Below are positions 25,725-34,599 of a DNA stretch of 34,750 nucleotides, piece after piece. Source of the stretch: Gillisella terrae (GTDB taxonomy: Bacteria; Pseudomonadota; Alphaproteobacteria; Rhizobiales; Rhizobiaceae); assembly GCF_004801395.1 (NCBI RefSeq), contig NZ_SSOA01000018.1, forward strand, positions 1-34,750, given 5' to 3'. The position numbers were made by a program, and so were the translations under genes. The first letter of the stretch is position 1. Every line of letters begins with the position of its first letter. Under the pieces are notes generated by a model. The model did no database searches. It was not told the origin of the DNA and was given only the letters and a program-made list of their open reading frames with translations.

Positions 25725-25932
25725 CGCTGGTTTCATGGGTGCAAAAAAAGCCCATGAATGAAAAGGGAATACGGTGAGGACGACCCAATTGGGGCCGAAT
25801 CCGTGGCTGCCCCCGCAACTGTGAACGGAGAGCAAAGTCCAAAATGCCATTGGCTCAGGCCGATAAGGCGGACGGCGCAAAGACCCGTGAGCCAGGAGAC
25901 CTGCCAGAGCATAGCACCGCCTAACAGGCGGC
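25725..25932 (+). ncRNA. Cobalamin (B12) riboswitch
   Basis: The conserved elements are in order: GGGTGC...GCCC-type early stem, AAAAGGGAA near 25759-25767, the core CCGTGGCTGCCCCCGCAACTG-like block near 25801-25821, and the B12 box GCCAGGAGACCTGCC at 25891-25905. The hairpin CCGCCT/AGGCGG (25917-25922, 25926-25931) right after the box is a probable expression platform. It stands just upstream of the cobalt-uptake-like gene, so high cobalamin should shut off cobalt import. Confidence 0.93.
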
Positions 25933-25944
25933 ATTTTATTGACC

Positions 25945-25963
25945 TTTGCGCGGAGGGCGCAAA
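25945..25963 (+). promoter_or_regulatory. Hairpin with GGAGG loop before cbiM
   Basis: TTTGCGC (25945-25951) pairs perfectly with GCGCAAA (25957-25963), exposing the loop GGAGG. It lies between the riboswitch and the start codon at 25979, while the likely Shine-Dalgarno GAAAGGA (25965-25971) follows it. It may be part of the translational control of the gene. Confidence 0.4.
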
Positions 25964-25978
25964 AGAAAGGACATATCT

Positions 25979-26632
25979 ATGCATATCGAAGTCGGTATTA
26001 TCGATCCGGCGCGGCTGGCCTTTGCCAATGCGGCAGCACTCACCGTGGTGGCATCGCAACTTCCTGCCATTGTGCGCAACCCGATGATTGTGCCCAAAAC
26101 CCTACTGTCTGCCATTGCCTTTTCGGCCATGATGCAACTATGGCATCTGCCGGTTGGGCCTTCGGAGCTGCATTTGATTGGTGCAACCACCGTCTATCTG
26201 CTGTTTGGCTTTGCGCCCGCCATGCTGGGCTTTGCACTTGGGCTGGTGTTGCAGGCGTTTTTGTTCGAGCCGGGCGATATTCCCCATCTCGGTGTCAACG
26301 CACTTTCCCTGATGATCCCGATGATTGCGGTTCATGCCAGTTTTGGCAGGCGGTTGTTTGCAGCCGGTTTGAAAGGTCGCTTCACGCTGGGCAAGGTGTT
26401 GCGGCTGGATGCCACCTATTATGCCGGGGTATCGTTGATGGTAGGCTTCTGGCTCTCGATCTCCAATGATGCCTTTGCTGTTGCCGATTGGGCGCAGTGG
26501 GCTTTGGCCTATGCTCCGGTGTTTGTGGCGGAAGCCTGCATCACATTTGCCGCCGTGCATGTGGTGCGGCGTTTTCACAATCACCCCCTGGCGGTGCGGT
26601 TCACCGATGTGGATCGTTTGACCTTTGCCTAA
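25979..26632 (+). CDS. Solitary CbiM-like cobalt transporter (ECF S component)
   Basis: A 217-residue membrane protein of the CbiM/NikM family with about six to seven hydrophobic segments. The N-terminal Met-His (MHIEVG) is the metal-binding start typical of the family, and the second signature LWHLPVGPSELHLIGATT carries further His residues. The cobalamin riboswitch upstream points to cobalt rather than nickel. No cbiN, cbiQ or cbiO follows: a terminator and purC come next, so it is a solitary S component, or it borrows partners from elsewhere. GAAAGGA seven bases before the ATG supports the start, and it puts His at position 2 as required. Confidence 0.85.
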   Translation: MHIEVGIIDPARLAFANAAALTVVASQLPAIVRNPMIVPKTLLSAIAFSAMMQLWHLPVGPSELHLIGATTVYLLFGFAPAMLGFALGLVLQAFLFEPGDIPHLGVNALSLMIPMIAVHASFGRRLFAAGLKGRFTLGKVLRLDATYYAGVSLMVGFWLSISNDAFAVADWAQWALAYAPVFVAEACITFAAVHVVRRFHNHPLAVRFTDVDRLTFA

Positions 26633-26659
26633 TTCCAGCGCAATTTGATGTGATAAACG

Positions 26660-26690
26660 AGCGCGCGTCGGCTGGCGCGCGCTTTTTCTT
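26660..26690 (+). terminator. Intrinsic terminator after cbiM-like gene
   Basis: AGCGCGCG (26660-26667) and CGCGCGCT (26676-26683) form an 8-bp stem, followed by TTTTTCTTT. It separates the riboswitch-controlled gene from purC. Confidence 0.8.
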
Positions 26691-26771
26691 TGAAATTTGC
26701 GCCATGATGCGGTAGGCGCGCGGTGGAGATCGCTCTTTGGCTTGGGCGAGCAACACAAGGAAACCGGTGTG

Positions 26772-27722
26772 ATGCGTATTCTGACAGAAGCTTTCTTTCC
26801 TGATCTGCCCAATTACTATGGCGGCAAGGTGCGGGAAAATTACGATCTGCCCGATGGCCGTCGCATCATTATTTCCACTGACCGCATCAGCGCCTTTGAT
26901 CGCATTCTGGCCTGCATTCCCTACAAGGGGCAGGTTTTGACGCAGACAGCGCGCTACTGGTTTGAAGAAACCGCCGATATCTGCCCCAACCATGTGATTG
27001 CCTATCCTGATCCGGCGGTGGTTGTGGGCAAGCGACTTGATATCCTGCCGGTCGAAATTGTGGTGCGCGGCTATCTCGCTGGCACCACCGGCACCTCGAT
27101 TTTGACGCTCTACAAGAATGGCCAGCGCACCATGTATGGCATGACCCTGCCAGACGGGATGCGCGACAATCAAAAGCTGCCACAGGCAATCATCACCCCC
27201 ACCAGCAAGGAGTTTGATGGTGGTCATGATGAGCCTTTGACGCCAGCGGAAATTATCGAAAAAGGCCTGCTCTCCGAAGCACAATGGGAGCAGCTTTCCA
27301 AATATGCTCTGGCGCTGTTTGCGCGTGGCCAGCAAAAGGCGGCAGAGCGCGGCCTTATTCTCGTGGATACCAAATATGAGTTTGGCACAGACGAGCAGGG
27401 CAATATCATTCTGGCCGATGAAATCCACACCCCGGATAGCAGCCGCTACTGGATTGCCGACAGCTATGAAGAGGCATTTGCCAAGGGCAGCCGTCCTGCA
27501 AGCTTCGATAAGGATTTTGTCCGCTCGTGGGTGGTCGAGCGTTGCGATCCTTATAAGGATGCCATTCCTGAAATTCCGCAGGATCTGATTGAGGCGACCT
27601 CCAAGGTCTATGTTCAGGCCTATGAAGCGATCACCGGGCTGACATTTCAGCCGGACGATAGCGGTGAGACACCGCTTGCTCGGGTGAAAGCAAACCTTGC
27701 AGCCTATCTGGCAGGGCCCTGA
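26772..27722 (+). CDS. purC: SAICAR synthetase (phosphoribosylaminoimidazole-succinocarboxamide synthase)
   Basis: A 316-residue ATP-dependent ligase joining CAIR and aspartate in purine synthesis. Family motifs are [50 protein letters not shown] and the aspartate-site [13 protein letters not shown]. The length and layout match the long (yeast ADE1-like) form rather than the short form of about 240-255 residues, so this genome may have a second purC elsewhere (inference). AAGGA lies 11 bases before this ATG. The TetR gene begins 5 bases after the stop. Confidence 0.93.
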   Translation: MRILTEAFFPDLPNYYGGKVRENYDLPDGRRIIISTDRISAFDRILACIPYKGQVLTQTARYWFEETADICPNHVIAYPDPAVVVGKRLDILPVEIVVRGYLAGTTGTSILTLYKNGQRTMYGMTLPDGMRDNQKLPQAIITPTSKEFDGGHDEPLTPAEIIEKGLLSEAQWEQLSKYALALFARGQQKAAERGLILVDTKYEFGTDEQGNIILADEIHTPDSSRYWIADSYEEAFAKGSRPASFDKDFVRSWVVERCDPYKDAIPEIPQDLIEATSKVYVQAYEAITGLTFQPDDSGETPLARVKANLAAYLAGP

Positions 27723-27727
27723 ACGCG

Positions 27728-28396
27728 ATGCCAGACACAAAACGCGGCAAAAATGATCTTGAAAGCGGCTGCGACCACGGGTGCGCACCCCGTCAACGAC
27801 GTTCGCGCAGGCCCGCTGCCGAAACACGCCGTGAAATTCTTTCCGCCGCAGATACCCTGTTTCGTGAAAGAGGCTATCAGCAGGTTGCCATGGCCGATGT
27901 GGCTGCGGCTCTTGGCATGTCGCCCGCCAATGTCTTCAAGCACTTTCATGCGAAGACAGCGCTGGTTGATGCGATCGCGTGTACGCATGTGCAAGAAATG
28001 ATGGAGGGGCTGAAGTCTGTTGAAATGCCCCGTGAGCCACAGGCAAAGCTCTTGCGCATTGCCGAAGCCCTGCTGACCAGTCTGCTGGCCGATGTGCGCG
28101 ATAATCGTCATCTTTTCGAGATGATTGTGCTCACCGCCGATCTCGAACTGCGGGCAGGTGATATGTATCGGGCCACGATTTCCGCGATTTTTGAGAATAT
28201 TATTCTGGAAGGCGTTGCCGCAGGCGAATTTTTTGTTCGTGATCCCCGCCACACGGCATCGGTGGTTACAACCGCTCTTGCCGGGGTGATAAACCCCTTG
28301 TCAGTCTCAAGCGAAAAGCCGGATGTGCTTTACACACGATGCCGCGACGTGATCGAGCTGGTCAATACCGCGCTGCAAAATCCGCTTGCAAAGTGA
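27728..28396 (+). CDS. TetR/AcrR-family repressor, probable regulator of the RND pump
   Basis: A 222-residue protein. The DNA-binding domain (about 25-85) has ETRREILSAADTLFRERGYQQV followed by MADVAAALGMSPANVFKHFHAK, the standard TetR helix-turn-helix; the C-terminal ligand/dimer domain (90-222) is unspecific. An Arg-rich N-terminal extension precedes it. The start is only weakly supported by a ribosome binding site; the gene begins 5 bases after purC, so it may be read with it. It is the nearest regulator to the adaptor-pump-outer membrane operon, and palindromes that could be its operators follow its stop codon. Confidence 0.85.
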   Translation: MPDTKRGKNDLESGCDHGCAPRQRRSRRPAAETRREILSAADTLFRERGYQQVAMADVAAALGMSPANVFKHFHAKTALVDAIACTHVQEMMEGLKSVEMPREPQAKLLRIAEALLTSLLADVRDNRHLFEMIVLTADLELRAGDMYRATISAIFENIILEGVAAGEFFVRDPRHTASVVTTALAGVINPLSVSSEKPDVLYTRCRDVIELVNTALQNPLAK

Positions 28397-28447
28397 CGAT
28401 TCTTGAACTACGTCACATAGCAGTGTTGTAAACTGCTGAAATGTGAC
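28393..28447. promoter_or_regulatory. Palindromic candidate TetR operator
   Basis: GTCACAT-AGCAGT (28412-28424) is mirrored by ACTGCT-GAA-ATGTGAC (28432-28447), an inverted repeat with one 3-base offset. A third half-site GTGACG (28393-28398) is mirrored by CGTCAC at 28411-28416. The cluster lies between the TetR gene and the RND adaptor gene, about 125 bases before the latter. Confidence 0.5.
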
Positions 28448-28572
28448 TTTGCTGCCACGCACACGCGCCAGCTTGCCGCGCTTCACAGGAAAATTTGTTT
28501 ATCATCTTGTGATCTTGCCTCCGTACTGAAACTGTTATCGTCAGACCGGACGCAAAAAATTAGGACCAGCGC

Positions 28573-29778
28573 ATGGCGAAGTACTTCACCCTGTCATCCA
28601 TCTTGTTTGTTGCGGCGCTTGTCGTTGCGGGATGCAGCGATCAGGAAAAGCAGCAAGCGGCAGGCGGGGCAGGGGCTGCGCGTCCGCCAAGCCCGGTTAG
28701 TGTTGTGATCATGAAGAAGTCGGTGCAGCCTTTGACAACAATTTTGTCAGGCCGTGCCGAAGCTGTGCAATCGGCCGATATTCGCCCGCAGATTGGCGGC
28801 GTCATCAAGGAAGTATCCTTCAGGGAAGGTGGCTTCGTCAAAGCAGGCGATCTGCTCTACAAGATCGATGATGCAACCTATGTTGCCTCCGTTGAAGAAG
28901 CCAAGGCAGCTCTTGAAAAGGCCGAGGCCAGCGTGCCATCAGCCGCCGCAAACGTGCAGCGCTATGAGCGCCTGGCCAACACCGGTGCCACGCAGAAAGA
29001 CTATGAAACCGCTCAGGCAACCCTGCTGGAAGCGCAGGCTTCGGTTGCTCAGGCGCGTGCAACTCTTCAGACGGCAAAAATCAATCTTGCCTTCACCGAG
29101 ATCCGGGCACCATTTGATGGTGTGACGTCCGCCACCAATTATTCCATCGGCAATCTGGTTACCGCAGGTCAGGCAGACGCCTTGATGACCCTTCGGAAGA
29201 TCAATCCGATTTACATCAAGCTGAATGAATCCAGCGTCAATCTGCTGCGCTTGCGGGCTGCTATCGCCGCTGGCAATCTGAAAAACAACGCGGGCGATGT
29301 GGATAAGGCTGATATTCGCCTGACCATGGAAGATGGCACGGAATACCCAAGCGTTGGCAAGATCGACATGTCTGAAATGGCGGTCAGCACCACAACAGGC
29401 ACTGTTTCTATTCGTACATTGTTTGATAATCCACAAAATCTGATCCTGCCGGGCATGTATGTGCGCGCCACAATCACGGTGGGTGAAGAGAATGGTTTTG
29501 CCATTCCCCAGCGCGCAGGTTCGCGCAATGCCGAAGGGTTTCTCACCGCGAAATTCGTCAATGCTGATAACAAGGTTGAGACCCGGACATTTGCCAGCAG
29601 CAAGCTTTCCGGCAACAATTGGCTGGTAACAGACAATGTCAAGGATGGCGATAAGCTGATCGTTGACGGTTTCCAGTGGATCGGCGATGGCGCAACCGTC
29701 AAGCCTATTCCTTCCGAGGTTGATGCCAAGGGTCTGGTCATCCAGCAGGCCCCGGCAACCGAAGCACCAAAATCATGA
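28573..29778 (+). CDS. RND efflux periplasmic adaptor (membrane fusion lipoprotein)
   Basis: A 401-residue AcrA/MexA-type adaptor. The start MAKYFTLSSILFVAALVVAGC ends in a lipobox with Cys21, so it is a lipoprotein on the inner membrane. A barrel-sandwich (biotinyl-lipoyl-like) half RPQIGGVIKEVSFREG and its partner half IRAPFDGVTS flank an alpha-helical hairpin rich in Ala and Glu (about 100-175), followed by beta-barrel and membrane-proximal domains. It links the pump to the outer-membrane channel. TAGGA seven bases before the ATG supports the start. The pump gene follows after 44 bases. Confidence 0.93.
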   Translation: MAKYFTLSSILFVAALVVAGCSDQEKQQAAGGAGAARPPSPVSVVIMKKSVQPLTTILSGRAEAVQSADIRPQIGGVIKEVSFREGGFVKAGDLLYKIDDATYVASVEEAKAALEKAEASVPSAAANVQRYERLANTGATQKDYETAQATLLEAQASVAQARATLQTAKINLAFTEIRAPFDGVTSATNYSIGNLVTAGQADALMTLRKINPIYIKLNESSVNLLRLRAAIAAGNLKNNAGDVDKADIRLTMEDGTEYPSVGKIDMSEMAVSTTTGTVSIRTLFDNPQNLILPGMYVRATITVGEENGFAIPQRAGSRNAEGFLTAKFVNADNKVETRTFASSKLSGNNWLVTDNVKDGDKLIVDGFQWIGDGATVKPIPSEVDAKGLVIQQAPATEAPKS

Positions 29779-29822
29779 TGTCGCAGGACATCTTCCGCAA
29801 CATCGTGATTGGGACGTAAGCA

Positions 29823-32800
29823 ATGGCCAAGTTTTTCATAAGGCGACCGATTTTCGCATGGGTGATCGCGATCGTGATCATGCTCGGCGGTACACTCGCC
29901 ATCACCACGCTCTCCATTTCGCAATATCCGGATATTGCGCCAACCACCGTGCGCATCACCGCAACATACAGCGGTGCCAGCGCGGACACAGTGCGCAAAT
30001 CGGTGACGCAAATCATTGAAGATGGCATGACGGGCCTTGATGGTCTGACCTACATGACATCCTCGTCGTCTACCGGTCAGGCGACAGTGTCGCTGACGTT
30101 TGACAGCAATATCGACAAGGATATTGCGCAGGTGCAGGTGCAGAACAAGCTGCAACTTGTGACATCACAGCTGCCTAGCGTTGTGCAATCCCTCGGGCTC
30201 AGCGTGTCGCGCTCCACCTCCAGTATCCTTCTGGTTGGCGCATTGGTCGGCTCGAATGAAAAATATTCCTCCGCCGATCTGGGAGACGTGTTTTCCACGC
30301 AGATTGAAGACCAGATCAAGCGGCTTGAGGGGGTTGGCAGTATCAACCTGTTCGGCTCTGCCTATGCCATGCGCATCTGGCTTGATCCCTTTAAGCTCAA
30401 CAAGTTTCAGCTGACACCTGCTGACGTAACCTCGGCTATTCAAGCCCAGAACACCCAGGTGTCTGTTGGCTCGATGGGCGCTTTGCCCTCCGTTGAAGGT
30501 CAGCAACTTAGCGTTACCATGACAGCGCAGAGTCAGTTGAGCACGGTGCCTGATTTTGAGCGTATCATTTTGAAGGTCGATACAAGTGGTGCGGCCGTGC
30601 GCCTCAGCGATGTTGCGCGCGTTGAAATTGGCCAGGAGAGCTACGCTGCAAGCTCACGCTCCAACCGTCACCCTGCCGCTGGCTTTGCTGTTAATCTGGC
30701 AACGGGTGCCAATGCGTTGGACACAGCAGCCCGCGTCAAGGCCAAGCTTGCATCCATCGCGCCATCCTTGCCGCAGGATATCAAGATCATCTATCCTTAT
30801 GATACGACACCTTTCGTGTCGCTTTCCATCGAGAAGGTGGTTCACACGCTGATCGAAGCGATTGTGCTGGTGTTCTTCGTTCTGTTGATCTTCCTGCAAA
30901 ATTTCCGTGCCACGCTGATCCCGATGATTGCGGTGCCGGTTGTCTTGCTCGGCACATTCGGAATTTTGTCCGCAACCGGATATTCCATCAACACATTGAC
31001 AATGTTCGCGATGGTTCTGGCCATCGGCCTTCTGGTGGATGATGCCATTGTTGTGGTCGAAAACGTCGAGCGCATCATGTCGGAGGAGGGGCTCGATCCG
31101 GTTGAGGCCACGGAGAAATCCATGGGCGAAATCACCGGCGCGATTGTTGGTATTGCGCTGGTCTTGACGGCTGTGTTTATCCCCATGGCATTTTTCGGGG
31201 GATCAACCGGTATTATTTACCGCCAGTTTTCCGTGACCATCGTTTCGGCCATGTTGCTCTCCGCGCTGGTGGCGCTGGTTCTGACGCCTGCTTTGTGCGC
31301 AACGTTGTTGAAGCCGATTAACAAGGATCATAAGAAAACCACGGGTCCGGCTGCGTGGTTCAATCGCAATTTCGATCGCACCACCTCGGGCTATGTCAGT
31401 TCGGTTGGCTATCTGCTTGGCCGCCCGTTGCGTGTTTTGCTGATGTTTGCGATCGTAGTTGTTGGTTGTGCCTGGTTCTTCACACGGATGCCGTCCTCCT
31501 TCCTGCCTCAGGAAGATCAGGGCGTGTTGATGACGATTATCCAGCTCCCCAATGGAGCGACTGCGGCACAAACCGACGCAGTGATCAAGAAAGTCGAAAA
31601 TTACTATCTTGATAAGGAAAAAGACGGTGTGCAGGACGTGTTTGCCGTCAACGGCTTCAGCTTTAACGGTGCTGGCCAGAACAATGCATTGGTTTTCGCC
31701 AAATTGAAGGATTTTGACGACCGCAAGGCGAAAAATCTTGCTGCTGCGGCCATTGTTCAGCGTGCAATGGGGTACTTCTTCACCATTCGTGAGGCGCAGG
31801 TATTTCCGCTTCTGCCTCCGGCTATCCAGGGCCTTGGCACATCCAGCGGGTTCTCGATGTATCTCGTCGATACAGGCAATCATGGCGCAGAAGCACTGGT
31901 TGCGGCATCAAAACGCCTGATCAGTGAGGCCAACAGCGGGCATCTCATAAGTTCCATGCGCAGCAATGACCGCGATGAGGAAAACCAGATCAAGGTAACG
32001 CTTGATCAGGAGAAGTTGAGCGCCATGGGTGTCGCGATCGCGTCGGCAAACTCGATGCTGACGACCATTTTTGCCGGCACGGATGTGAACGACTTCACGC
32101 TGAACAACAAGATCAAAAAGGTCTATGTGCAGGCGGACGCACCTTACCGCATGCAGGCTGAGGATTTGAAGTATTGGAATGCACGCAACTCGAAAAACGA
32201 GATGGTGCCTTTCTCATCCTTCACCGAGACAAAATGGGTCTCCGGTTTGCCGTCCATCTCAGCCTATAACGCGGTGAATGCTTTCTCCATGGAAGGAGCG
32301 GCGGCTCCGGGTGTGAGTTCGGGCGACGCGATGAACGAAGTCGAGCGCATCGTTTCGCAAATGGGGGGCGGTTACACCGTTGCCTGGCAGGGCATTTCCT
32401 ATCAGGAGCGCCTGTCCGGGTCGCAGGCCCCCTTGCTTTATGCTCTGTCTGTTTTGATCGTTTTCCTGTGCCTGTCGGCACTTTATGAGAGCTGGTCTGT
32501 ACCGTTTTCGGTGATCATGGCCGTTCCGGTCGGTGTTTTGGGTGCTCTGGCCGCAGCCCATTTCTTCGGGCAATCGAATGACGTTTACTTCAAGGTGGGC
32601 CTGCTGACGACAATCGGGCTTGCCGCGAAAAACGCGATTTTGATTGTAGAGTTTGCCAAAGAGCGGCAAGAGCATGGGCTCAGTCTGTTCGATGCGACCA
32701 TTGAGGCCGCTAAATTGCGCCTGCGCCCAATCATCATGACATCGCTTGCATTTATTCTCGGTGTTGTGCCGTTGGCGATTGCCACAGGGGCAGGATCGGC

Positions 32801-32963
32801 AGCTCAAAACGCCATCGGTATCGGGGTTCTGGGTGGGATGCTGGCCGCAACAGTGCTTGGAATTTTCTTTGTTCCATCATTCTTTGTGATTGTGCGGCGT
32901 TTTTCAAACCGTGCAAAACCGGAAAGAAGCACTGTTGCAAAGACCACGGACTCTATAAGTTAA
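29823..32963 (+). CDS. RND multidrug efflux transporter, HAE1 family
   Basis: A 1046-residue AcrB/MexB-type proton-driven pump with 12 membrane helices and two large periplasmic domains. The start MAKFFIRRPIFAWVIAI is the family hallmark. The proton-relay Asp pair lies in GLLVDDAIVVVENVERIM of TM4, and the partner Lys in GLAAKNAILIVEFAKE of TM10. Length is normal and no key residue is missing. It sits between its adaptor and an outer-membrane factor, a complete tripartite set. Substrates (drugs, plant flavonoids, dyes or others) cannot be told from sequence. Confidence 0.95.
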   Translation: MAKFFIRRPIFAWVIAIVIMLGGTLAITTLSISQYPDIAPTTVRITATYSGASADTVRKSVTQIIEDGMTGLDGLTYMTSSSSTGQATVSLTFDSNIDKDIAQVQVQNKLQLVTSQLPSVVQSLGLSVSRSTSSILLVGALVGSNEKYSSADLGDVFSTQIEDQIKRLEGVGSINLFGSAYAMRIWLDPFKLNKFQLTPADVTSAIQAQNTQVSVGSMGALPSVEGQQLSVTMTAQSQLSTVPDFERIILKVDTSGAAVRLSDVARVEIGQESYAASSRSNRHPAAGFAVNLATGANALDTAARVKAKLASIAPSLPQDIKIIYPYDTTPFVSLSIEKVVHTLIEAIVLVFFVLLIFLQNFRATLIPMIAVPVVLLGTFGILSATGYSINTLTMFAMVLAIGLLVDDAIVVVENVERIMSEEGLDPVEATEKSMGEITGAIVGIALVLTAVFIPMAFFGGSTGIIYRQFSVTIVSAMLLSALVALVLTPALCATLLKPINKDHKKTTGPAAWFNRNFDRTTSGYVSSVGYLLGRPLRVLLMFAIVVVGCAWFFTRMPSSFLPQEDQGVLMTIIQLPNGATAAQTDAVIKKVENYYLDKEKDGVQDVFAVNGFSFNGAGQNNALVFAKLKDFDDRKAKNLAAAAIVQRAMGYFFTIREAQVFPLLPPAIQGLGTSSGFSMYLVDTGNHGAEALVAASKRLISEANSGHLISSMRSNDRDEENQIKVTLDQEKLSAMGVAIASANSMLTTIFAGTDVNDFTLNNKIKKVYVQADAPYRMQAEDLKYWNARNSKNEMVPFSSFTETKWVSGLPSISAYNAVNAFSMEGAAAPGVSSGDAMNEVERIVSQMGGGYTVAWQGISYQERLSGSQAPLLYALSVLIVFLCLSALYESWSVPFSVIMAVPVGVLGALAAAHFFGQSNDVYFKVGLLTTIGLAAKNAILIVEFAKERQEHGLSLFDATIEAAKLRLRPIIMTSLAFILGVVPLAIATGAGSAAQNAIGIGVLGGMLAATVLGIFFVPSFFVIVRRFSNRAKPERSTVAKTTDSIS

Positions 32964-32972
32964 TAAAAAATG

Positions 32973-33000
32973 ACCGCACCCTTGTTTGGGTGCGGTTTCT
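32973..33000 (+). terminator. Terminator-like hairpin between pump and outer-membrane gene
   Basis: ACCGCACCC (32973-32981) and GGGTGCGGT (32988-32996) form a perfect 9-bp stem with loop TTGTTT, followed by only TTCT. It starts 9 bases after the pump stop. The short T tract suggests partial termination, lowering expression of the downstream gene. Confidence 0.7.
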
Positions 33001-33066
33001 ATAACAAACGGCGTTGTCGCATAATGATGATGTGCAGCGCGATTCGGTGCTATAACAGGGATAGAA

Positions 33067-34524
33067 ATGATGTTCTCCATTCGCGTGGCAACGCCCCTTG
33101 CATTGCTTTTACTATCGGGCTGCGTAATGGGCCCGGACCACACAGCGCCGCAGACCGCGCTGCCTGCTCGATTCAACGAAGGTGGGCAAAAGTCTGCCGG
33201 TGATCCAACAAGCGTTGAATGGTGGACAGCCTTTCACGATGCTCAGCTCAACAAGCTGGTCAAGCAAGGCATTGATCAAAATTTGAGCGTTTTGCAGTCG
33301 CTTGAGCGCATTGACCAGGCAAGAGCCGCTGTGACCAGCGCACAAGCCAGCTTGTTCCCAAGCCTGACGGGCACGGCCAGTGAAAAAGGCAGCAAGACCA
33401 ATGGTGGATATAATTCAACGGATGAGACATGGGCCAGCACTGGCGGCCTTTCCGTGTCTTGGCTCATTGATCTGTGGGGACAATATCGCAGTTCGGCCGC
33501 GAGCGCCAAAGCCTCGCTTGATGGCGCATACGACAGCGTCGATACAGCGCGCCTGACCTACCTCTCTGATCTGACAAAATCCTACATCAACGCACGTTAT
33601 TATCAGAAGCGTATCGCTATCGCGAACGACGCGGTGAAGTCACGGCGCGAAACACTCTCGTTGACCAAGCTTCAGCTTGAAGCTGGCGCTGCATCCCGTC
33701 TGGATGTTGTGCAGTCCGAAGGTCTGGTAAACTCCACTTTGGCCGATATTCCAGGGCTGGAATCGAGCTTCTACTCTAACGCATACCATATTTCGACACT
33801 CCTCGGGCTTCCTGCTTCGACCCTCATCCACGATCTGGAGAAGGGTGGTGCACAACCAACACCTCGTGGCACGGTTTTGACGGGCGTACCGGCTGATTTG
33901 ATTCGCAACCGTCCAGACATTCGTCTGGCCGAGCGCAATCTCGCCTCTGCTGTTTACAGCATCAGCACCGCCAAGGCTCAGTTGTTCCCATCGATCACAC
34001 TCAGCGGTTCGATTTCTCCGTCTTACATCAGCAGCAATTCCCGTTCAGGAACGTCAAACACCTGGTCATTTGGCCCAGCTCTGAATTTGCCGATTTTTGA
34101 CGGCGGTGCCCTGCGCGCCAATGTGAAGAGCAAGGAATCAGCTGCGCGTGAAGCCTACCTCGCATGGAAGCAGGCTGTGTTGACGGGTGTTGAGGAAGTT
34201 CAAAGCGCGTTGGCTGCTTACAATCGTGATGCGCGGTCAGTCGCTGCTAGCCGTGCCTATGTGAAATCCTATAAGGAGGCGCTGGAGCTCGCGACCGCAT
34301 CCTATAAGGATGGTGCGTCTTCGTTGCTGGATGTGCTTGATGCACAACGCTCGTTGACAACGGCGCAGGCCAGCCTTGCGACTGCAATTCAGCAGCTAGC
34401 GACCGATTATGTGACGCTGAATATCGCGATCGGCGGCGGCTACGCCTTTAACGGAAAAGCAGAAGCCATTGCGGCAACTGTGCGTCCTGCTGAAATGCCA
34501 GCCACGCTCGCCAAGAAAAACTAA
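33067..34524 (+). CDS. Outer-membrane efflux factor, NodT/OprM family
   Basis: A 485-residue lipoprotein of the NodT branch of TolC-like channels. The lipobox is LLSGC (Cys19), followed by GPDHTAP, a common NodT start. WWTAFHDAQLNKLVKQGI opens the first outer-membrane-efflux repeat and VPADLIRNRPDIRLAERNLASA the second; long Ala/Ser-rich helices form the periplasmic tunnel. AGGGA six bases before the ATG supports the start. It completes the efflux system, but a terminator-like hairpin and about 100 bases separate it from the pump, so it may have extra transcription of its own. Confidence 0.93.
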   Translation: MMFSIRVATPLALLLLSGCVMGPDHTAPQTALPARFNEGGQKSAGDPTSVEWWTAFHDAQLNKLVKQGIDQNLSVLQSLERIDQARAAVTSAQASLFPSLTGTASEKGSKTNGGYNSTDETWASTGGLSVSWLIDLWGQYRSSAASAKASLDGAYDSVDTARLTYLSDLTKSYINARYYQKRIAIANDAVKSRRETLSLTKLQLEAGAASRLDVVQSEGLVNSTLADIPGLESSFYSNAYHISTLLGLPASTLIHDLEKGGAQPTPRGTVLTGVPADLIRNRPDIRLAERNLASAVYSISTAKAQLFPSITLSGSISPSYISSNSRSGTSNTWSFGPALNLPIFDGGALRANVKSKESAAREAYLAWKQAVLTGVEEVQSALAAYNRDARSVAASRAYVKSYKEALELATASYKDGASSLLDVLDAQRSLTTAQASLATAIQQLATDYVTLNIAIGGGYAFNGKAEAIAATVRPAEMPATLAKKN

Positions 34525-34546
34525 ACGATCTTCTTTTGAAGAACGC

Positions 34547-34588
34547 GCGCCCGGCAATCAGTCTTGATTGCCGGGCGCTTTTATTTTG
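34547..34588 (+). terminator. Intrinsic terminator of the efflux operon
   Basis: GCGCCCGGCAATCA (34547-34560) and TGATTGCCGGGCGC (34565-34578) form a perfect 14-bp stem with loop GTCT, followed by TTTTATTTTG. It lies 23 bases after the outer-membrane factor stop. Confidence 0.92.
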
Positions 34589-34599
34589 TGTCTATCGCT

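Noticed and set aside
26601..27827. 408-residue minus-strand frame opposite purC
   Set aside because: Antisense to a clear purC; no domain features.
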